DNA of 64,000 bases from Trebouxia sp. TZW2008 (GCA_002118135.1 BDIU01000314.1:50326-114325); one strand, 5' to 3'. Positions 35,001-46,942 are shown, counted from the stretch's first letter. Numbers and translations: made by a program. Notes: a model not told the origin generated them from the letters alone.

Positions 35001-37993
35001 GGTGGTCTCTGCTTTCAAGCACACAACCTGTCCTAGACCAGAATCTCTAGCCAAACAAGTTCACAAGCCAGATCACCTGGCGTACTCTCTTCATGCAGGC
35101 TTTGGCTTTTCTGGGTGCTTCAAGCCAAGGCATGGCAAAGTACAACAGGGCATGCCACAGACTGCTGCTGGTCAGCCCTGCCCAATCAAGCTGAGCCCGA
35201 GTGTCCTGTCAACAGCCAACAAGCTAGCTGAGTGTCAGGGTGTCAAGACTTGTGCCTAAGCAGTTGTCTGATTGATCGTCAACAAGCCGTTTACTAGCAA
35301 ACTCTCCACTGTGTGCAGCAGCATTTGTCTTGTCAACAGCTCCTGGGGCAACACTATGTTCTGCTACAAAATGCACTGGCTTGCATGGTGTGTACAGTTT
35401 ATTTGACTTTTCTGCAACAGCGTTGACTGCAAAGGCGTGAAGTAAAGAAGGGCTTCAAGAAAGCTTGCTGACAGAGCTCAAGCATCAAGGAACGTGCAGG
35501 GGTTGCTGCTCCAACAGATGGGTCTTTTGCTGTCCTTCTTGCCTCATGTGCAATATACTGAAGTCAAGAGGTGACAGGGCTTTGCTCTAAGACAAAGAGC
35601 ACAGGCCAGGGTGACTTATGTACGAATCGAATGCTGCAGTGGTGTGGCAAAAGCCTGAACCCAAATTTCATGCTAGCAGTAGGTTGGTGGTGCTGCATGT
35701 TAGGGATGCTGCTCCATGGCAATGGTCAGTGAGGCAAGCAATTTGTGTGAAGCATGGACGGCAGAAGCAAGCAGATGCGCACCTGAACAAACTGTTGAGG
35801 TGCCAAATCAAGCTGTCCATCAGAGCTGCTTTGCAGTAGCAGACATTGCAGCTCTTCATCAAACGCAAAAGATCCAATGATCTCTGCAGCATCAAACACC
35901 CTTCGTAGCTGTTGTAGACGCATCGGCCAGACAGAAACTGTTGCCTCAAGGCTTTATGTAGAAGACCGCCTGCAGAAAATACTGCAATGCAAGAGTGGAA
36001 GATTGTGCTCAGTGTAGTCTTGCAAAAGCAGACAATATTGCTGTTTCACTATGTCTGACTGCAACCAGCCATGAACCATTTCGTCAGTGGGCATTGATCA
36101 ATTGCAAAACGCCAACATGTACAGGTGTTCAAATGCAGCAGTGCAATGGAAACACAGTGGGCATGAAGTGTGAAAGCAGTGATACTGCAATGTGATGGCA
36201 TGCCTGTGTTGCCAGAAACAGCGTGAGCAAGCACTAGCAGTTGGCCACAATCATCAAGCGGTAGATGCCACAACAGCTTCAGGCAGAAATGGCAGGCAAC
36301 CCTCGGATGTGTCAAGCTACAGTAGTGTTGCTCTGTAGACATACCTGATTCTCAATGCAAGTACAATGCAATTGTCAACCAATAAATACATGCTGAGTGC
36401 AGTAGTACCTCTGAGTAAGGACACCTTGAGATAACAACATTTTATTTGGTACCCAAAGCATGACAATGACTGTACCTGCAGTCATTCTGGCAGACAGTTT
36501 GCTGATGTCAACAGGTCCCTGCTTGCATAATTGCTGCAGGACGTCAGAAGCTTGCTCGACTATGCTGAGGATTTTGGGGAACGCCTGCAGTCAGCACAGT
36601 GACTTGTCTAGAAAACAACTGCTTAGGTCTCTAGGTTAGCACATGTCTAGATTGAGAGTGAAATGAAACTGTTGAGGTTCTCGTTAGCATCACCCTTACT
36701 CAGAGGTGCCACCAAAGTTTAATAGCAGTGATTGGCTCCAAAACGCATTGCCTTCGTATGAAGATGGGCTTATGTCAAGAGTTGTTGTCAGGGGAAAATA
36801 CGGTATCAGCAAGATTCTGGTTGTTCAGTAATGGGAATGCAGAGATGGAATCTGCACAGAGTTGTCTCTCATGTCAGGCAGCAGGTGGCACCCGCTTGTT
36901 TGCATGCCATCATATCAACAAACAGGTTCACTTGCTCTGCGTTGGTGTGACCTGACATGTGCCCTGCATTCATGATCATACAACAAGCCGTAATCGCAGT
37001 GTATACAGCATTTCAGGGCTTTCTGACCTTGCGGATGTTGTCGCCACTGAAAGCAGGGTTCAGCGTCTTGCGGTAGACTCTCCACTCTTCAGCATCAGGT
37101 GTTCCCAAGATGGAGTAATGAGGCGCTCTCTGCACCCACCAGTCCAGCATTGCATTGCAGTTGATGCTTGACACGGTGACATTGTTTGGTCAGGTCAAAG
37201 GGTCAAACCCTCCAGGTCGGCCTAGGAAGGTCTAGAATGACATTGTTTTGTTTGACTTTCCAAAGTTGACTGTTAGACAGCCCTACAAAGACGCTCAGAA
37301 CAAGCTTGCATGGCAAGACAAGACTTGGGCTATACTCACCCAAGACATGTGCTGGAATGTTTGATTGTTATTACTTATTTTTGTGGTTATTGTGGTGACA
37401 ATGACTCTACATGAGCGTACTGGCAACATCAGTGCTCAGCATGCAACCTGCTTTGCAGCACTCCAACAGGGGCACGACCTGATGTTTGAAACAGCATTCA
37501 CAGCAGTGATCACGTGCTCAAGGAGCTTACAAACTCTAAGCTGAAGTAAGCTTCCTTCAACTTTGGGAGGTTGTCTTGTCTGACATGGTTGTTGATCAAC
37601 AAAGCGACTTCCACAGGGTCTGTCACCAACAGTATGCTTGTGGGGCCAAAGTGGATCCTGATCAGTGGCCCATACTTTTCTGTCAACTCTGCCATGAACT
37701 GCATGCGAAAACATTTTTGGCAATACAGTCTCCACTAGACCGAAATTAGTTGTAGCTTCTGTGCAGGCAAGCCTAGCAGGTTGCACGATATTTTGTCGCA
37801 CCTGATGGGATCGCAAAGCAATAGGACCAACCATGTCCGGAAGATTGCCCAGCACAGGCCAACCAGGCGGGCCCGGGATCTTGTGGAGATCATACAATAG
37901 CCTCTTTCTGATTGATCTCCATGCGATGTAGCCGGCAACCGCAGCCACGAACGTTGCCGTGACCAGCACCCACGGAGCGTTCGGCAGATGCAT
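32009..37993 (-). CDS. Cytochrome P450 monooxygenase
   Basis: Haem-thiolate monooxygenase, about 573 residues in 11 exons (minus strand): 37993-37802, 37698-37531, 37129-37028, 36584-36476, 35883-35783, 35205-35077, 34689-34426, 34128-33993, 33678-33597, 32725-32565 and 32286-32009. The N-terminal anchor (VLVTATFVAAVAGYIAW) leads to the proline hinge KIPGPPGWPVLGNLP, so it is ER- or envelope-bound. The expected motifs appear in order: WRVYRKTLNPAFS, helix I FIAGYETTAHLVNW, helix K KETLRLHATAPNG with ExxR, PERW in FWPERWSK, and the haem loop FSCGPRNCIG with its Cys ligand. The join of exons 8 and 9 is least certain and may add about 18 residues. Substrate and CYP clan cannot be assigned safely. 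The gene is divergent from the ARFRP1-like gene. Confidence 0.92.
32821..33330. repeat. Satellite, six copies with an exact 85-bp period
   Basis: Units begin at 32821, 32906, 32991, 33076, 33161 and 33246 with no length change and only scattered substitutions ('acaacagtgccttgtttgag', 'cagcacattcttgcagcgcg'). The array lies in the intron between P450 exons 9 and 10. The period is not a multiple of three, yet an antisense-strand frame stays open across several units. Confidence 0.95.
33400..33535 (-). repeat. Two exon echoes of P450 exon 9 (donor side)
   Basis: 'cacctgacagtgccgtttga' near 33405 and 'catctgacagtgccgtttct' near 33500 repeat the 3' edge and donor of exon 33678-33597 ('tacctgacagtgccatttgg'). 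On the minus strand both lie downstream of the working exon. Confidence 0.7.
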
Positions 37994-38435
37994 TCGACAG
38001 TTTGCCAGCGGCAGCTGTGATCACAGCCAATCAGGTAAACGGTGGTGATCCAAGTTAGCCAATACAGCAACAGCCGCTGGGCCAATGCACGCCGACCTTC
38101 AGTTCACATGCGTTGAGGCGTGATCGCCATTCAGACGCAGCGCATCGACGCAGCGCAGATCCTGACGACATCAGTTGACCAAGCAGCTGCTTACATTATA
38201 GGTCTCGTGAGCACGCTCATGAGTAAAGTTGTGTGTTAGCAGGACCTTGCCAACAGCAAAGCGTCGCGTTGCAGCGGCACGCGGCGTGTGCCAGAGCATT
38301 AGCTGACTTGGCTTGGGCTAGGCTGTCGAGGCAGGTCAAGGACTGTCGCATACCGAGACGAGGGTCTTAAAAGGCGGGCAGATGGTCTGCAGTCTATCTG
38401 AGGGCGCAGCGTAGCTTGTCATAAGGCAGCTCACC
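37994..38435. promoter_or_regulatory. CpG-rich divergent promoter spacer
   Basis: This lies between the P450 (minus) and ARFRP1-like (plus) start codons. CG-rich stretches such as 'gacgcagcgcatcgacgcag' occur around 38130-38300. Confidence 0.5.
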
Positions 38436-39041
38436 ATGTTCTCCCTCATGTACGGGTTGTGGGAGTACATGTGCAGGAAGGACGAGCTGAACATTCTAAT
38501 GATCGGTCTGGACAAAGCTGGGAAGACAACAGTGCTTGAGAAAGTCAAAGGCATGTACTCAGAGCTGCCAGGAATGGATCCAAACAAAATCCTCCCGACA
38601 GTTGGCCTCAACGTTGGCAAGATCGACTTCTCGTCCAGCACAAAGCTGATCCTGTGGGATCTTGGCGGCTCCTCAGGCTTGCGGAAAATCTGGGACAAAT
38701 ATTATGCTGACTGCCATGCCATTCTTTTTGTCATTGATGCGACAGATCCTGCACGTTTTGATGAATCCAAGGATGCATTGGACAAGCCTCTTGGCAGCAG
38801 GGACACATTTGGGGCACCACTGCTAGTCATGGCAGCCAAATGTGATGATCAAACAGCACAAAGCACTGAGGAAGTGGCAAGCAGCCTTGGACTAAGTGCA
38901 GTCACAAGCAGACCTCATAAGGTGTTGCAAGTCAGCAGCCATACTGGCAAAGGCATAGCAGATGGAATGAGCTGGCTTGTGTCTAGCGTGCAGCAAAGCA
39001 ATAGGGCATTATTGTTGCGGCAACGCAGGACGAGACGATAG
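38436..39041 (+). CDS. ARFRP1: ARFRP1-like small GTPase, intronless
   Basis: Arf-family GTPase of 201 residues in a single exon. The family member ARFRP1 (yeast Arl3) acts at the trans-Golgi upstream of ARL1. The N-terminus MFSLMYGLWEYMCRKDELN, P-loop GLDKAGKTT, switch I PTVGLNVGKID, and KIWDKYYADCHAILFVIDAT all match ARFRP1. Two nucleotide-handling motifs differ: the switch II WDxGGQ reads WDLGGSSG, so the catalytic Gln position is Ser, and the guanine-specificity NKxD reads AKCD. The C-terminus ends in a basic RQRRTRR. All nine other well-resolved genes here have introns; a single-exon copy suggests retroposition or intron loss. It could still bind nucleotide through the P-loop, but hydrolysis and guanine selectivity are doubtful. 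Confidence 0.88.
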   Translation: MFSLMYGLWEYMCRKDELNILMIGLDKAGKTTVLEKVKGMYSELPGMDPNKILPTVGLNVGKIDFSSSTKLILWDLGGSSGLRKIWDKYYADCHAILFVIDATDPARFDESKDALDKPLGSRDTFGAPLLVMAAKCDDQTAQSTEEVASSLGLSAVTSRPHKVLQVSSHTGKGIADGMSWLVSSVQQSNRALLLRQRRTRR

Positions 39042-39773
39042 TGCACAAGCCTGCCTGCTGCGGCATGAACTGTATGAACTGCTATTGAATGCTTGTGACT
39101 TGGAAATTCCCGGCAAATCTGGCAGTGTTGTGCCCAGCTAATAAATTTTGTGTGACCTGCCATGTTAGGGCTTTGATCCACCGTCTAGGTTTAACTGGGT
39201 TAGCTATGCACTGATGCATCTTGGAATCCACCAATGGTATTTGAAAGCTACAAGTCACTAACAAAATTTGGGTCAAGGCATGCAATTGATGCAGTCACGC
39301 AGTTGGTTGCCAACTTGAGACTCTAACTGGAAAGCATTTCACATGCCCCACTTTTTGTCTTGCAGTACTCCCATTGATGGAGGCAGACGAGCGAGGCCTT
39401 AGCATGCCGTTTCGCCTTTGGCAAGCCTGATTTTTGTCCTGTCGCATCACTGTGCAGATGATCAGCACCTCTTGCGCAGTCAAGGGCAGACTCTAAACAA
39501 TGTCATTTCGTTTACAGAATTTGCAACTTTTTGAGCTGGTAACCTTCATGGAAAATGTACAATACAAGCAAGTCAGCACGACTGCAAGCCCCAGATTACA
39601 ATAACTCATAAGTCCCCCATTACAACAAGTCTGTGAGACCTTTATTTACATTCCTTCATTGACAGCTCAAGAATCTCACATGTGAGGCCCAGCACGTCTG
39701 GTGCCAACAGTCACTGACTAACACTTAGGACGCAAATAGATTGCGTGCGTTGGCACTTTGCACACTGAATGCA
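39042..39773. other. Convergent 3' spacer
   Basis: No exon is recognised between the ARFRP1-like stop and the stop of the mTERF-like gene. TTACA motifs near 39596 and 39620 read TGTAA on the minus strand and fit the mTERF-like transcript. Confidence 0.55.
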
Positions 39774-41538
39774 CTAGCCCTCTTTGCTTGCAAATGTATA
39801 ACCCTGCCATATATCGTTGGGATCCCTCCAACAAGATGAATGCTGTTTTGGGACAAGTGATAAGAGCAGCTTTGGATATTTCTGCAGCTTGAACGCACCA
39901 TTTGTTGTTGACATCCACCTGCACAGCAGCTGCCATCGCATTTTGATGTAGCCATAATGAAGCGTACTCCCAACGCATTAAGCGTGATGCAGTTCAGGGC
40001 TTCTGCATGCACCCAGCTGGGTTATAGAACCTCGCTAGGACGCAGGTTGAATGGTGTATCGAGTACGACTATGGTGTCTAGCTATGCAAACAGGTCTGAT
40101 GGGTCTGAGCCTCCAACACGGCACAAAATGCAGATAGCTTTGCATAAATTTCCTCAGGAGTCTTTGGTATTGCAGGACTTTCACAAGTGACCTTTGGCAT
40201 TGCAGAAACTTCACAAGTACCGTTTAGCATGACTTGGTTGCAAAACTATCTTACTTCAGCAGGAAATTGACACCAGCTTTGTCGCCTGACCTTGTTCCAT
40301 GATACCTGTTTAGTGAGGATATAGCACTCTCGATGTCTTCCACAAGGAACAAGGGTTGCTCTTCGACCATGCGGTCAATTGCATCTGCCTCAAACCAATG
40401 CTGGAGGACTGCAATAGCATCTGGTATTCTGCTGAACTCCTCCTCAAGCACTAACGCTGGCCTGCACCCATGGGTTGTACATGAGCATTGGCTCGACATG
40501 AGACTCAAGCTTTGTGTCCAAGTCATGAAAGACAAGGCATGACAGCAAACATGCATTTGAGGCACTGTCATTATGGTAGGCGCATATGGCTCTAAAGGCT
40601 CAGCCAGACATGCCTCATGTAAGCATTTGTGGTGACATGCATATAACATGCATACAGAACACATGACACGCAGCATGTTTGACAAGGGGCACTGGGAAGG
40701 TGGCAGGAATGTTTGTGAGACAAAGTCAGATCAGAGAGAGCCAGAAGCATATCAAATTGAGCAACACAGGTGTGGGTGGTGCTCACCATTTTGCAACCAT
40801 GATGGAGACATTGGCCTTTGGGAACCATACTTTGAGCTGCATCAGCTTGCTGGCAACAGCACTTGTGTCAGCTTGTAGCGCATGCACAGTCTGTGGCTGC
40901 AGTTTGTGCCATTTGCCTCTCAAGTCTGGCAGCAGATTCTGCAGTTCCTGAAACAGCAGGCACAGCAGCTATGCACCCTCTGTGTGTAATGGAAGCAGAA
41001 AGGCTTGAGTGTACTGCCAACGGTGACCTCAACCTGAACAGCAGAATACATGGCAGAAATACAACTCAAACGGACGCTGCTTACCTTCACGGAATCGTCG
41101 TTCAAACTAGCTAGAGCACCTGACATCTGGTCAAATAGCTCGTGATGCTTGGCCCTCTTGTCTGCAATGGCATCCCTAAGGTAGCCTCTCACTACTCGGC
41201 AGAGGATCAACTATTGTAGAAGATAAGCCAGCCTGCTGATTTTGTTCCACACCTGCTGACATGTGGATAGGAAGCAAAGCAAAGTCCGGACGGGACTGCC
41301 GGTGACGCAGCAACAATTGCCTGGCATCGTTCAAGGCTTGCTGCTGTGGAGAGACTTGCAAAGGCAGATGGCCTGGTACCGGCACTTGTGAAGGACCAAC
41401 AGAATCGCCTTCAGTATGGTCAGTATGCGCACTGTTGACTGCGCGCCTGCTGAATCGCTGTGCGGTGGATCTCGTGGCGGATACAGGAGCAGGCAGGCTG
41501 GTGAAAGCTGGGGCGCAACAGTGATGGTGCGGGTGCAT
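39774..41538 (-). CDS. mTERF-like organelle protein
   Basis: Predicted 282-residue protein. Exons on the minus strand are 41538-41253, 41185-41085, 40947-40787, 40461-40306 and 39918-39774; all phases agree and it ends in TAG. The first 70 residues (MHPHHHCCAPAFTSLPAPVS, then SRRAVNS) lack acidic residues early and look like a plastid or mitochondrial transit peptide. The rest carries helical repeats of the mTERF kind, with hydrophobic spacing such as LKVWFPKANVSIMVAKWPAL, VLEEEFSRIPDAIAVLQHWF, MVEEQPLFLVEDIESAISSL and LQKYPKLLLSLV. mTERF proteins bind organelle nucleic acids and affect transcription, splicing or translation. The family assignment rests on pattern only and the target is unknown. 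It is divergent from the ERD2-like gene. Confidence 0.65.
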
Positions 41539-42012
41539 GCTGTCTAAGCTGTGACATGCAAGCGATATGGTATGGCCTACGCCCGATTGGGTTCACGCAT
41601 GAGCGTTGGGACGTCTCAGGACGATATGCGACCCTCCCGAAGTGCGAGCGAAGGAAAGCGCGTCCACGCAATCTCCACAAAACGGTGGTCAGTGCTATCG
41701 GCGCCGCGACTGGGACGTTGCAGCGACGTGAAATGACGAGCCTTGAGCTGACGGCCGAACGGCTCTCAGCAAGTCGTAGCAAGTGTCGAATGCGTGACTG
41801 GCGATGCTTGTGGAACGCTATGAGAGTTGCAGGAAGCGACGTAGGAAGTTGGCTTGACAAACCCTAGGCAACACATGCATCTGTTTGAACTAGCTGATGC
41901 TATTGGATTGTGCGCTGCAGCGCGACGTGCTCAGCGCCCGCTGGTCACATTGGAAGCCGTCGGATCGCACAGCAGCCTTGTGCTGTGAGTCGCCGAAATC
42001 AGCACCGCCCAA
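41539..42012. promoter_or_regulatory. CpG-rich divergent promoter spacer
   Basis: This lies between the mTERF-like start (minus) and the ERD2-like start (plus). It is one of the most CG-dense parts of the window (for example 'cgatatgcgaccctcccgaa' at 41623). Long open frames here on both strands probably reflect base composition. Confidence 0.5.
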
Positions 42013-44315
42013 ATGGCCAACAGGTGGACGCATCAGCCTGGCACAGCTGATCCGTACAACCAATTTGCGACTCCCAGGGACGATAAGCTTGGCAAAGTAC
42101 GAGATCCATTGCTGATAGCGTCACGATGGCTTAAGCGTCGAAGTCAGAAAGAGAAGGTTCTGCTGGGCAGTGTTTGTGGTTTGCTGGTGAGCAAGCACTT
42201 GCCATGCCTGCTTGTTGGCAGGCATCAGACGCCTCAACTACGCCCATTTCATGCAGGCCCTCTTCTTGATGTGGCTTGTGATTGAGGACCACGACAATCT
42301 GTTCATCATGGCCGAGTTTGTCCATTTTGCTGGCATAGGCATGCTGCTCTTCAAGCTCTTTAGCAAAAAGAACGCTGGCGGTGAGAGTGTCAAACCCACA
42401 TGGAACGCTTGCCATGTTGAGCATTTGACCACATCCCACTGACAGATGGTGTATGTTGCAGGCCTTTCCTTGAGATCACAAGAGCTCAGTGCTTTGTTTC
42501 TGGGCATTAGATTGTTTTGCAGGTATTTAGCAGCAATGCTAGTCTAGCAGCTGGGAATTGGCCCATGCATTGGCTTGCAAAGCATCATTGTACTGAAATG
42601 CTTGCGTGACTAAACCTGCATGCCTGCAGCTTCATGATGGAATATGACATTCATACCTTCTTGGATCTGTTGACATTGCTGGCCACTCTGCTAGTGATTT
42701 ACATGCTTTGGTTCCCCTTGAGAGATTCATACCAGGCGGCTGAAGACAATATACAGTCATACTATGTGGTATGCCTTGCACACCCGATTGCACGCTTTGT
42801 TATCATCAGCCTCACCTGGTGATGCGCATAATTGTTTGAGCATCTGCAGCCGTTTGAATTGGACATATTTCATGCAATGTGCACAATGTGCACAGCTGGC
42901 AGCTTGCAAGCACGAAATCAAACCACTTGTTTTGCATGTTATAACTGCTTTACTAGTCTGGATCAATTTATGCAGCTGACATGAGTGCAGCATGGAGAGG
43001 TTCAAATTTGAGCTGATTGCATGCAGGCACTCCCCTGTCTTCTTCTTGCTTTCATAGCAAAGCCTGGTACACATCACAAGCTAATATTCAGGGTGAGTGC
43101 TCTTTTATCGTACCTGCACAATTCACCAGACAGTAACAAGTGCATCTGATCAGTACTGCACTGCAATGGCTTGCTTGAAGCTATCTGTTCATGCGATGGC
43201 CTCTATGATTAGACGTACGACAAGCACTCCTTCTGCCGCATTTGCAGCTTTGCATGACATTGTGCAGCTACATCGCAATGCATTCTTGTGACTTGATGAG
43301 CAACTGCCCACAAACCTTGCTCTTGACTGATATATTTGCCGTCAGGTTCAAATGCAACCTGTGCCTGCAAGATAAGTTGCACACCATATGCATTCCTATG
43401 TATACATTCACCCATGATCGTTGTCACTGCAATATCATTGCCTGCTATGCATGCTCTGAGACCTCTCCTGCTAGGGCGCAACCATTGTGCAGTTGAGGCA
43501 TGACACTGCAGATCATGTGGGCGTCATGTGTCTACATAGAAGCGTTGTCAGTGCTACCCCAGCTGCGTATGATGCAAAAGGCCAAGGTCGTAGAGAAGTT
43601 CACAGCGCATTATGTGTTTGCGCTGGGCATCTCCCGATTCATAAGTTGCGCACATTGGATTTTGCAAATCATTGACGGGGACAGCTTCCTCCTACAAGCC
43701 ATTGGCAGTGGGATATGGCCTGCCATGGTCCTGCTTTCTGAAGTTGTACAGACAGGCATCCTTGCTGATTTCTGGTGAGTAGCATCTCCCCTCGTGCAAC
43801 ATGTTGACAATCCAGCTGTGCATATGTCAACCAACTTCATCTGATCAGCCAAGTATGGTCAGCAGCAAAATTTGTTGCTCTGCAAGGTTGTGCAGTTTCC
43901 TCAGGCTGTTTCGCAATCCCAATGTGCACTCAATCTTGGCCATATGTTAGGCATTGCTCTGCTAGCCTGCTGTTGTAATGTGCAACTGCAGCTGTAGAGG
44001 GGCTGTCTTTTGTTCTCCGTGTGGTGTGAGCTGTATGTAGCCACAGAGGGCATACTTGACAGCATCATTGATTATTAGATTGCATTCAGCGCACTTCAAG
44101 GCATCCTGTGGCACATGTGTTGAGCATGTGTTGTCAAGGTGTCAGCTGGTGTGTGCTATTCTTGCTGGCAATAGCCAAAAACAACATCAGAGGTCACAAT
44201 GTACATGCTGACTGTGCTGTGTGTTCACATCTGGTGTTTGCTATGCAGCTATTACTATGTCAAGTCTTATGCGGAAGGCTCAGGTGTCATCCATTTAGCA
44301 GCTGGCATAGTATAG
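42013..44315 (+). CDS. ERD2-like (KDEL-receptor family) membrane protein
   Basis: Seven-helix protein of the ERD2/KDEL-receptor superfamily, about 306 residues. Family members retrieve ER proteins from the Golgi; the plant ERD2-like branch has a longer N-terminus, as here, and its cargo is less clear. Exons are 42013-42178, 42222-42380, 42462-42522, 42630-42768, 43027-43092, 43512-43774 and 44249-44315, ending in TAG. Family marks are IMAEFVHFAGIGMLLFKLFS, FMMEYDIHTFLDLLTLLATL, YIEALSVLPQLRMMQKAKVV, FTAHYVFALGISRFISCAHW and YYYVKSYAEGSGVIHL. The first intron would be only 43 nt with donor GTTTGC. The more typical GTGAGC donor nearby breaks phase, so that junction may be wrong. No exon echoes were found in its introns. 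Confidence 0.88.
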
Positions 44316-44868
44316 CAGCACATCTTGCAGGTAATGCTCCATGCATCCACATCTTTACAATCTGCTCATGCATATGCATACCCCTCGGGCTGATGAGCAC
44401 TTCAAACTGCCTTGTTGATGCAACCATGTCTGTGCTGTGTGTCAATCTGCATGCAAATCATGTTTGGCATCTATGACAGCACTGTGCATGTTTCCCTCTT
44501 GTGCTGGTGCATGATCTTCACCTGACGAAAACAGTTGTGGTCTTGCACTTTTGGAAGCTTCCGCCCTGCAAATGCAGGTGTCAGACTGGGCTTGAGCTTG
44601 AAGCATGTAATAACCTGTTCCTGCTACAGAGTCCCAGACTGCTTTTTGTAACTGATTTTGCTGTGTAGACACTCCAGCTGAGCTGCAGCAGCTCATGCCC
44701 GTGAGCGTACGTTGAACATATGCAATTGATCTGCTTGATCCCAAAACGGATATGTCATGTATGGACATGTTCGTTGCTCATTCAAAGTAAGACCACGGTC
44801 AAGTGTTCACAACCTGCAGCCCAAGTCTTGCAGCACCCTAAATGCTGTCAATTGTCAATAATCGCAAC
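44316..44868. other. 3' region of the ERD2-like gene
   Basis: No exon is recognised. TGTAA near 44606 may be the polyadenylation signal of the ERD2-like gene. Confidence 0.5.
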
Positions 44869-45302
44869 TACCGCACCGCCCGAAACTCACCGTGAATAAC
44901 TAATTCCTGGACCCCCCTAGCGAGTAAAAAACCCTCCATGACGGCTGCTTGCGATGCATGCCTTGGTGAGACCCTTCGCGAAACCTCAAGAAAGTCCGCC
45001 GCTGGCTATTTGCTGCAGAATGCGTGAAAGGTGGGCCGGAAGCCGCTTTCAGGCTGCATTTTGCATCTCTGACGGCCGTAACATCATGTGCAGCAGCTCA
45101 TGCAGTGCATTTGCATGCAAAATTTGCGGATGCATGGCATTTTCCGCCAAAGTAGCTGCTCGCAATGCATGCCTCGCGAGCGGTTTGATAATTGCTTGAC
45201 GGCTGCTCGCGATGCCGCTTTTACATGACGTGCCCTCGCTCGCGATGCTGAAAAATAATTGTGGTTTCAAGGCCCTCGCGGTGAGTTTCGGGCTGTACGG
45301 TA
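44869..45302. mobile_element. MITE-like element, 434 bp with 24-bp terminal inverted repeats
   Basis: The left end (44869-44892) and the reverse complement of the right end (45279-45302) match at 22 of 24 positions (TACCGcACcGCCCGAAACTC...). Both ends start with TA, so a TA target duplication is possible, as in Tc1/mariner-derived Stowaway MITEs. The interior is CpG-rich, carries repeated CGGCTGCTYGCGATGC-like blocks near both ends and has no transposase frame. It lies in the convergent spacer between the ERD2-like and LYRM1-like genes. Confidence 0.75.
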
Positions 45303-46536
45303 TGCCTGTCAGCATAGCGAGGCTGGCAAGCAAATAAAGGCAGAAATGCTGCATAAGCAACATAGGAATTGGTCTATGCTGCATTCTTGCAACAAACCCT
45401 GAATCATGGCTCATGTAAGATTGCAAATCATCAAGCGATTACTTCAGCTGCGCTGCAGGCTTTGTCCTAGTTGACCTAGATGAGCGCTGCCTTTTTGCAC
45501 AACAGCTGGCTTTTAAAAGTGACACTGCTACAGCTGACTGTTCTTGTGAAGCTGTACCAGCAGAAGTGCAGCACAACAGACACGTCATGTATGTTGCACT
45601 TGTCTTCCAACAGCCAGTAGATTGCTCCACCAGACCCTGCTTTAGACTAGGCACATGGCCTTAGCTGCCTGCTGAATTCAGCCAGCAACGTCTTTGATAT
45701 TAGGGCAACACAAAGCGGAAAGTTTTCCCATGGCAAACTGAAACCATCAGGTTTGGCCCAGACAGTTGCAGACGTCTGATGCAGCCTTGACAGGAGCAAG
45801 GAAACAGTCTTAACGTGTTGCAGGAAGGTTTCCGCTAAGCATAAACAAGCGCCTCTCCTGGGCTATCGACCCGTTATATGAGGTCTAGCCTGATTTGTCA
45901 GGGTGTCTCTGCAACAACAGACAAACAAGGCCATGCTGACTGTATGCACTGGAAAACACACAAATAAGCCATGACTTGGTTCTGTACCTGCTTTCTTTGC
46001 TGCATGGCTTTAGCCAATTTGCTGCTGGCTGCAGTCCTGCATAGACCGCAAGCATTGAAGGTTGTAGTTGTGCGGGCTTACAAGACAAGACAGATCTTAC
46101 ATGATGGCAATGCGAGGAGACATGCTGATTTGGACGCTGAGATATCAGAACTGCAGCAGTGCAGCCAGCTGGGCTGAGCTCGCATACACAAGTCAGGTCT
46201 CAGCTTGCATGTGCAAGCCAGGCCACATACGCTGCCGATTGCGAATCTTGGCTGCTGAGTGCATGTGTGAGCATGCATGCATGGTGGAAAACATTGCTTG
46301 ATGTTTGTATCCCTGCAACACGTCAGCGTTCCATGCAAAGCATTGGATATGTTGGATGTTTGCATCCATGCGAAGTGCTTGATGTCCAAAGATGGCTTGC
46401 CTGCCTGCGGACTGTTGCTGTCCAAAGTCTGTCCTTGGAGCAGGATGAGAGCGCTTATACTGCACAGGACAGCACAGTATTTTGAGCATCGACATGTACA
46501 GCATGCTCTGCAAAACAGCAAAATGTGGCTGCTGAC
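45303..46536. other. Spacer downstream of the LYRM1-like gene
   Basis: The last exon of the LYRM1-like gene may lie in this stretch (possible acceptor TGCGAGCTCAG near 46180 on the minus strand), but I could not fix it. A 45439-45570 minus frame ends in a basic tail (RQRSSRSTRTKPAAQLK) and could be a terminal exon. It has no link to a recognised gene. Confidence 0.35.
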
Positions 46537-46942
46537 CTGAGTCTTATGTTCCAGCCTTGGGTATGGGATTTGATACTGTCTAGCGTACTGCAGTCTCAGC
46601 TCGCCCTCGAGAATCTGCAGCCACAATGTGACAGGGGAGGTCAGAGCTCCAGGATGCTTGCATGAAACTTAATAATAGTTGCAGGCAAAGCATGCACAGA
46701 CCTGCTTGTCCAAACTTGCGGCGTCTGTGGTACGGTTGTTGGCACGGAATGTCTTTGCAGACTCCTCGAATATGTACTGCTGTTCCTGCACGATGCAAGC
46801 ATATACATTCGTCGTGCTGTCCTACATGCAGTGTTTTACTTGCAGCTTGAAAGTTTACCTCTCGAGGACCTGCCCAGGAACGGCCTGTGCGCAGAATCTG
46901 CCTGTACAATGAGAGCACTCTTGTCCGAGCAGCTGCTGGCAT
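46537..46942 (-). CDS. LYRM1-like LYR-motif protein, 3' end unresolved
   Basis: Small LYR-family protein. These bind the mitochondrial acyl carrier protein and help respiratory-complex or Fe-S assembly. Exons on the minus strand are 46942-46859, 46785-46702 and 46614-46537, all phase 0, giving 82 residues before a further donor (CAG|GTCAGC). The LYR motif is in MPAAARTRVLSLYRQILRTG. The following EQQYIFEESAKTFRANNRTT and EGELRLQYARQYQIPYPRLE match LYRM1-type proteins. A short last exon should follow. The start codon is 249 bp from the divergent BUB3 start. Confidence 0.82.

Noticed and set aside
41420..41860. 146-codon minus-strand frame overlapping the mTERF-like start
   Set aside because: It lies mostly in the CpG-rich promoter spacer and overlaps a better-supported exon in another frame.
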